Shown: positions 6,037 through 8,752 of the stretch, piece after piece
How the letters are laid out: every line of letters begins with the position of its first letter
Position numbering within the stretch: the stretch's first letter is position 1
Assembly (NCBI GenBank): GCA_012270135.1
Contig: JAAXIW010000299.1
Span: 412-9,163, forward strand
Length of the DNA: 8,752 nt
Direction of reading: 5' to 3'
From: Brevundimonas sp.
GTDB taxonomy: Bacteria; Pseudomonadota; Alphaproteobacteria; Caulobacterales; Caulobacteraceae
Program-made: the position numbers and the translations under genes
Notes under the pieces: generated by a model
Told to the model about the DNA's origin: nothing
Databases searched by the model: none
What the model saw: only the letters and a program-made list of their open reading frames with translations

Positions 6037-7161
6037 CCCTCGCATTCGCGTGCGATCTCTCCTGCCGAGCGCAAGGCCCAGATTCGGCCGGGCGTGGCGG
6101 CGGCGACGTTCGGCGCGATGGTGGGACTGGCGATCGGCTGCGCCTGGCTCGGCGGTGCCGCGGCGAAGGCGACGACCGTTCGGGCCCAGGCGGAGCGTAT
6201 CGAAAGCGCGACCGCCGCCGGGTTCACCGAAGAGGCGCTGGCCGCCGCCGCGGGCGGGCTCGACGAAAGCGCCCTCGCCATCGCGCGCCGGCATGATCCC
6301 TACACTGTCGCAGGCTCGGCGCAGCGCGATCGGCAGGCCGCCCTGCTCACCGCCCGCCTTGAGCAATTGCGCGGACAGTCGGCCGATAGCGGCCTGCGCC
6401 AGGTCAGCCTGACCGGCCCGCTCGCGGCCCAGCCTTTCCGCCTCGGCGGCGCCCTGGACGCCTCACGCGATCTAGAGTGTCTGACTCAGGCCGCCTATTA
6501 CGAAGCCCGCGGCGAGGGCCGCGACGGCATGAGGGCCGTGGCCCAGGTGGTGCTCAACCGCGTTCGCCACCGGGCCTTCCCGAACAGCGTTTGCGGCGTG
6601 GTCTTCCAGGGCGCCGGGCGACGCACCGGCTGCCAATTCAGCTTCACCTGCGACGGTTCGATGCGCGGTCGCGTCAACCGCGCCGCCTGGAACCGGGCCC
6701 GCGATGTCGCCTCCAGCGCCCTGTCCGGCGCGGTCGAGGCCCGGGTCGGCAACGCCACCCATTTCCACACCACCGGCGTCTCGCCCCGCTGGCGCCACTC
6801 GCTGGTGCGGGTCAGCCAAGTCGGCGACCACCTGTTCTACCGCTTCGGCGGGCGTTCGGGCTCCGGCTCCGCCTTCACCTACGCCGCCCGTCCGTCGACG
6901 GAGGCGGACACGCCGCATCTGGTCCAGGCCAGCCTCGATCCGTCGGGCGCGGTGCGCGACGCCGGCGCCATCGCCTACAACCTCCTGCTGGCCCAAGAAG
7001 GCCGCACGCCGCCCGCTCCGGCCGAGCCTGCTGCGGCGACGCCCGCTCCGGCCTCGCAGCCCACGCAGCCCGTGGCGGCTCCGGCTCCGGCCGCCAAGAC
7101 CCCCACTCCGGTCGCTGCGGCCCCGGCTCCCGCGTCGGCTGCGGCTACGCCCACGGCGTGA
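6028..7161 (+). CDS. SleB-type cell wall hydrolase with Ala/Pro-rich tail
   Basis: A 377-residue envelope protein if started at TTG 6028 (399 residues from ATG 5962). A basic N-terminus precedes one membrane helix at about 22-43 (VAAATFGAMVGLAIGCAWLG), so the rest should face the periplasm. A linker includes ALAIARRHDP, shared with the first hydrolase. The SleB/Hydrolase_2 domain starts at C151: CLTQAAYYEARGEGRDG, with likely catalytic E159. It continues with VAQVVLNRVR, NSVCGVVFQG, TGCQFSFTCDGS, VGNATHFHT and VGDHLFYRFGG. Known relatives are lysozyme-like peptidoglycan-cleaving enzymes. Residues 326-377 are almost only Ala, Pro and Thr, a flexible tail that may span the envelope or bind wall. 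It differs from the first hydrolase in keeping the canonical EARGE motif. The start is uncertain: AGGA before TTG favours 6028. The upstream promoter looks housekeeping rather than EcfG. Confidence 0.88.
   Translation: MSKPSHSRAISPAERKAQIRPGVAAATFGAMVGLAIGCAWLGGAAAKATTVRAQAERIESATAAGFTEEALAAAAGGLDESALAIARRHDPYTVAGSAQRDRQAALLTARLEQLRGQSADSGLRQVSLTGPLAAQPFRLGGALDASRDLECLTQAAYYEARGEGRDGMRAVAQVVLNRVRHRAFPNSVCGVVFQGAGRRTGCQFSFTCDGSMRGRVNRAAWNRARDVASSALSGAVEARVGNATHFHTTGVSPRWRHSLVRVSQVGDHLFYRFGGRSGSGSAFTYAARPSTEADTPHLVQASLDPSGAVRDAGAIAYNLLLAQEGRTPPAPAEPAAATPAPASQPTQPVAAPAPAAKTPTPVAAAPAPASAAATPTA
7003..7158 (+). repeat. Low-complexity Ala/Pro/Thr coding repeat
   Basis: The last 52 codons of the hydrolase use recurring GCTCCGGC-type units encoding AP, APA and TP steps. 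This is a degenerate repeat that may vary in length between strains by slippage or recombination. Confidence 0.6.
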
Positions 7162-7314
7162 GCCTCCGGCGGAGTTCTCAACCGCGCTGCTCCTGAACCA
7201 TCCAGTGGATCAGCGGACCACCCTGAATCGCACCGAACGTGGCCGGTGCCCGCTCGTCCGCACGGGGGGCGTCAGCAGGAGCGGGCGTTTGAGGGGCCAA
7301 GCCGGCGCGCGCCA
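7162..7314. other. Convergent gap between hydrolase and 69-residue gene
   Basis: No gene is visible here. The gap contains two overlapping inverted repeats: GCACCG/CGGTGC at 7230-7249 with an 8-base loop, and the larger one at 7248-7286. They could act as alternative or bidirectional terminator hairpins for the two converging genes. Confidence 0.45.
7248..7286. terminator. Possible bidirectional terminator hairpin
   Basis: GCCCGCTC (7248-7255) is perfectly complementary to GAGCGGGC (7279-7286), with a 23-base loop. On the plus strand it is followed by GTTTGAGG, only three Ts. It lies about 86 bases after the hydrolase stop and 28 bases after the stop of the 69-residue gene. The long loop and short T-run make this tentative. 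Confidence 0.35.
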
Positions 7315-7524
7315 TCAGCGGTCCTGCTGGTAGCCCACATTGTGAGTGTTCTGTTTGAGGTTCCCGAACCGGCCCTGCTGGGCGGTGTTGATCCCCGCGT
7401 CGCCGGGCTGTCCATCATGCACGTCGGTCCGCTGGTCGCGCCGATCTCGGTTTTCACCCTCGACGTCGGCCTTCTGGCCCGCAAAGCTCTGTTGTTTTGG
7501 CGGAATCTTCGGCGCCTTGGTCAT
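7315..7524 (-). CDS. Small hydrophilic, hydrophilin-like protein
   Basis: A 69-residue protein with no signal peptide, membrane segment or hydrophobic core. It is rich in Gln, Asp, Asn, Arg and Gly (8 Gly, about 12 percent), beginning MTKAPKIPPKQQSFAG and ending QGRFGNLKQNTHNVGYQQDR. I recall similar tails (QGR-G-N-QNT-G-QQDR) in unnamed small proteins of Caulobacterales and sphingomonads, but cannot confirm this without a search. The composition fits an intrinsically disordered, hydrophilin-type stress protein; that is an inference. The gene is real on its own signals: AAGGAG seven bases before the ATG, and an exact EcfG promoter 33 bases before the ATG. It follows nadC on the same strand after 71 bases, so read-through from the NAD operon is possible, but its own stress promoter is the likelier source. 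Confidence 0.82.
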   Translation of the reverse strand: MTKAPKIPPKQQSFAGQKADVEGENRDRRDQRTDVHDGQPGDAGINTAQQGRFGNLKQNTHNVGYQQDR

Positions 7525-7531
7525 CGTCTCG

Positions 7532-7537
7532 CTCCTT
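7532..7537 (-). promoter_or_regulatory. Shine-Dalgarno of the 69-residue gene
   Basis: AAGGAG on the minus strand, seven bases before the ATG at 7524. It is the strongest ribosome site in the window. Confidence 0.85.
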
Positions 7538-7556
7538 GAACGCTTCGTGTTCAGGA

Positions 7557-7581
7557 AACGGAATCCGGCCCCGGCTGTTCC
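7557..7581 (-). promoter_or_regulatory. EcfG/sigma-T general stress promoter of the 69-residue gene
   Basis: On the minus strand GGAAC (7581-7577) and CGTT (7560-7557) are separated by exactly 16 bases, a perfect consensus match. The predicted transcription start near 7550-7552 gives a leader of about 27 bases that holds the AAGGAG. The GGAAC lies inside a hairpin behind nadC, and the spacer contains a GAATC site. Confidence 0.85.
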
Positions 7582-7590
7582 TTACAGCCG
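7572..7590 (-). terminator. Hairpin just behind nadC
   Basis: CGGCTGT (7572-7578) pairs perfectly with ACAGCCG (7584-7590) around a five-base loop. On the nadC transcript it starts five bases after the stop codon. No U-run follows, so it may be a weak terminator or a 3'-end stabiliser. It overlaps the -35 element of the next gene. Confidence 0.45.
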
Positions 7591-7595
7591 CGCTT

Positions 7596-8468
7596 TCAGA
7601 TGGCGTCCAGGCCGATGTCCAGCGACGGCGCCGAATGGGTCAAGGCGCCGACGGAGATGACGTCGACACCAGTCTCCGCGATGGCCCGAACCGTCTCGAG
7701 CGAGACCCCGCCCGACGCCTCCAGCACCGGCCGACCGGCCGATGAGCCCTTCACCCGCCCCACCGCCTCGCGCAGCATGTCGAGGCTGAAATTGTCGAGC
7801 ATGACGACATCGGGCCGTTCGGCCAGCGCCTCGTCGAGCTGCTCCAGGCCGTCGATCTCGATCTCGACCTTGACCAGATGACCCGCCATGGCGCGGGCCC
7901 GCCGGATGGCTTCGCCGACCCCGCCGCAGACGGCGACATGGTTGTCCTTGATCAGGATGGCGTCATCCAGGCCAAAGCGGTGATTGACCCCGCCGCCGCA
8001 GGCCACGGCGTGCTTCTCCAGCGCGCGCAGGCCGGGCGTGGTCTTGCGGGTGTCGGCGATGCGCGCGCCCGCACCGTCGACGGCGTCGACATAGGCGCGC
8101 GTCAGGGTCGCCACCCCGCACAGCCGGCCCAGCAGGTTCAACGCCGTGCGCTCGGCGGCGAGAAAAGCGCGAGCGTCGGCTTCGGCCTCGACCAGCACGG
8201 CCCCGGCCTCGAAGGCCTCGCCGTCGCGCAGCCTCACCGCGATCGTCGCCGCCGGGTCCATGACCCGCAGCGCCGCGCGCACGCAGTCGACACCGGCCAG
8301 AACGCCCGGCCGTCGGGCCGCGAAAACCGCCTTCATCCGCGCCCCTTCGGGGATGCAGGCCTGACCGGTCAGGTCGCCGGCGCGGCCGAGGTCCTCGGCC
8401 AAGGCCATCCGCACCACCGGTTCGATCAGCAGGTCGGGCAGGCTCCGGATCATCGTCGTCTCGCTCAT
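7596..8468 (-). CDS. nadC: Nicotinate-nucleotide pyrophosphorylase (quinolinate phosphoribosyltransferase)
   Basis: NadC makes nicotinate mononucleotide from quinolinate and PRPP, releasing CO2 and diphosphate; it is the last step of the de novo branch of NAD synthesis and is cytoplasmic. The 290 residues are the normal family length. Motifs in order: AEDLGRAGDLTG (24-35), NLLGRLCGVAT (111-121), DTRKTTPGLR (139-148) with substrate-binding R141 and K142, EKHAVACGGGVNHR (151-164), LIKDNH (172-177), VEIEID (181-186), MLDNF (223-227), EASGGV (240-245) and SVGALTHS (262-269). All key Arg, Lys, His and Asp positions are present, so it should be active. The ATG at 8468 forms an ATGA overlap with the nadB stop, indicating translational coupling. 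An in-frame extension to 8546 would run back into nadB and is unlikely; M6 at 8453 is a less likely alternative. Confidence 0.97.
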   Translation of the reverse strand: MSETTMIRSLPDLLIEPVVRMALAEDLGRAGDLTGQACIPEGARMKAVFAARRPGVLAGVDCVRAALRVMDPAATIAVRLRDGEAFEAGAVLVEAEADARAFLAAERTALNLLGRLCGVATLTRAYVDAVDGAGARIADTRKTTPGLRALEKHAVACGGGVNHRFGLDDAILIKDNHVAVCGGVGEAIRRARAMAGHLVKVEIEIDGLEQLDEALAERPDVVMLDNFSLDMLREAVGRVKGSSAGRPVLEASGGVSLETVRAIAETGVDVISVGALTHSAPSLDIGLDAI

Positions 8469-8752
8469 TCGGCCATTTCCGGAACAGGGGTGCGCAGGCG
8501 GGTGTGCCGCGCCTCCGCGGCCGAAGCCGTGAAGTCGCTGCGCCAATGCCCACCCCGGCTCTCGCGTCGCGCCAGGGCCGCCTCGACGATCAGCCGCGCC
8601 GCGACAAGAGGCAGGGCTCCCGGCGCGACCGCTTCCAGGCCGTCTATCACCGTCAGGGCGCGGGTCAGTCCCGCCGCGCTGCGCACCACGCCGGCCTCGG
8701 CGCTCATCGTCCGGCGCAGGCGCGTCAGTTCGTCCGGCGCGAGGTCCGGCGC
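8465..8752 (-). CDS. nadB: L-aspartate oxidase, C-terminal part (5' end off the right edge)
   Basis: The last 95 residues of a protein continuing beyond the right edge. They match the C-terminal helical domain of L-aspartate oxidase: a three-helix-like segment (DELTRLRRTMSAEAGVVRS), then ALPLVAARLIVEAALARRESRGGHWRSDF. The ARRESRGGHWRSDF stretch is the conserved tail of the succinate dehydrogenase/NadB flavoprotein family; its Arg and His belong to the substrate site. NadB oxidises L-aspartate to iminoaspartate, the substrate that NadA converts to quinolinate, which NadC then uses. The FAD-binding and capping domains are outside the window. Its TGA (8467-8465) overlaps the nadC ATG. An internal ATG at 8707 is not the true start, since the frame stays open and homologous up to 8752. 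Confidence 0.92.
   Translation of the reverse strand, partial: APDLAPDELTRLRRTMSAEAGVVRSAAGLTRALTVIDGLEAVAPGALPLVAARLIVEAALARRESRGGHWRSDFTASAAEARHTRLRTPVPEMAE

Noticed and set aside
7246..7539. A 97-codon plus-strand frame opposite the 69-residue gene
   Set aside because: No ribosome site; the opposite strand has AAGGAG, a promoter and a coherent hydrophilic protein.
1..8752. CRISPR arrays, tRNA or rRNA genes, insertion sequences, prophage parts
   Set aside because: No regularly spaced repeats, no tRNA cloverleaf, no transposase or integrase frame and no terminal inverted repeats were seen on either strand.

Overview
The window is high-GC DNA with alphaproteobacterial character, most likely Caulobacterales (Brevundimonas, Caulobacter or Phenylobacterium type). 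I infer this from the protein families: SleB-type cell wall hydrolases, a DUF6481-like protein, a multi-PAS hybrid kinase and a nadB-nadC pair. Three exact matches to the alphaproteobacterial EcfG/sigma-T promoter point the same way. No taxonomic search was possible.

Layout from left to right. A SleB-type cell wall hydrolase on the minus strand starts near 982 and runs off the left edge. Divergent from it, a very large membrane-anchored hybrid histidine kinase (four PAS domains, one GAF, HisKA/HATPase, C-terminal receiver) fills 1173-4877. Its stop codon overlaps the stop of a convergent, highly charged DUF6481-like protein (4874-5236). Next on the minus strand is a 61-residue glycine-zipper lipoprotein (5397-5582). 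A 445-base divergent gap holds promoters, hairpins and a dispersed-repeat-like stretch. It is followed by a second SleB-type hydrolase on the plus strand (about 6028-7161) with an Ala/Pro tail. A convergent minus-strand block completes the window: a 69-residue hydrophilic protein (7315-7524), nadC (7596-8468) and the 3' end of nadB (8465 to the right edge). nadB and nadC are joined by an ATGA overlap.

The main discovery is a regulatory pattern. The string GGAAC-N16-CGTT, the general-stress-response (EcfG/sigma-T) promoter, occurs exactly three times by my reading of both strands. Each copy lies just upstream of a start codon: the hybrid kinase, the small lipoprotein and the 69-residue protein. 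None was found inside a gene. The region therefore looks like a cluster of general-stress-response genes (sensor, envelope lipoprotein, hydrophilin-like protein) set among two cell-wall hydrolases and the housekeeping NAD biosynthesis genes. The kinase promoter sits so close to the ATG that the mRNA may be leaderless. The promoter of the 69-residue protein overlaps a hairpin just behind nadC.
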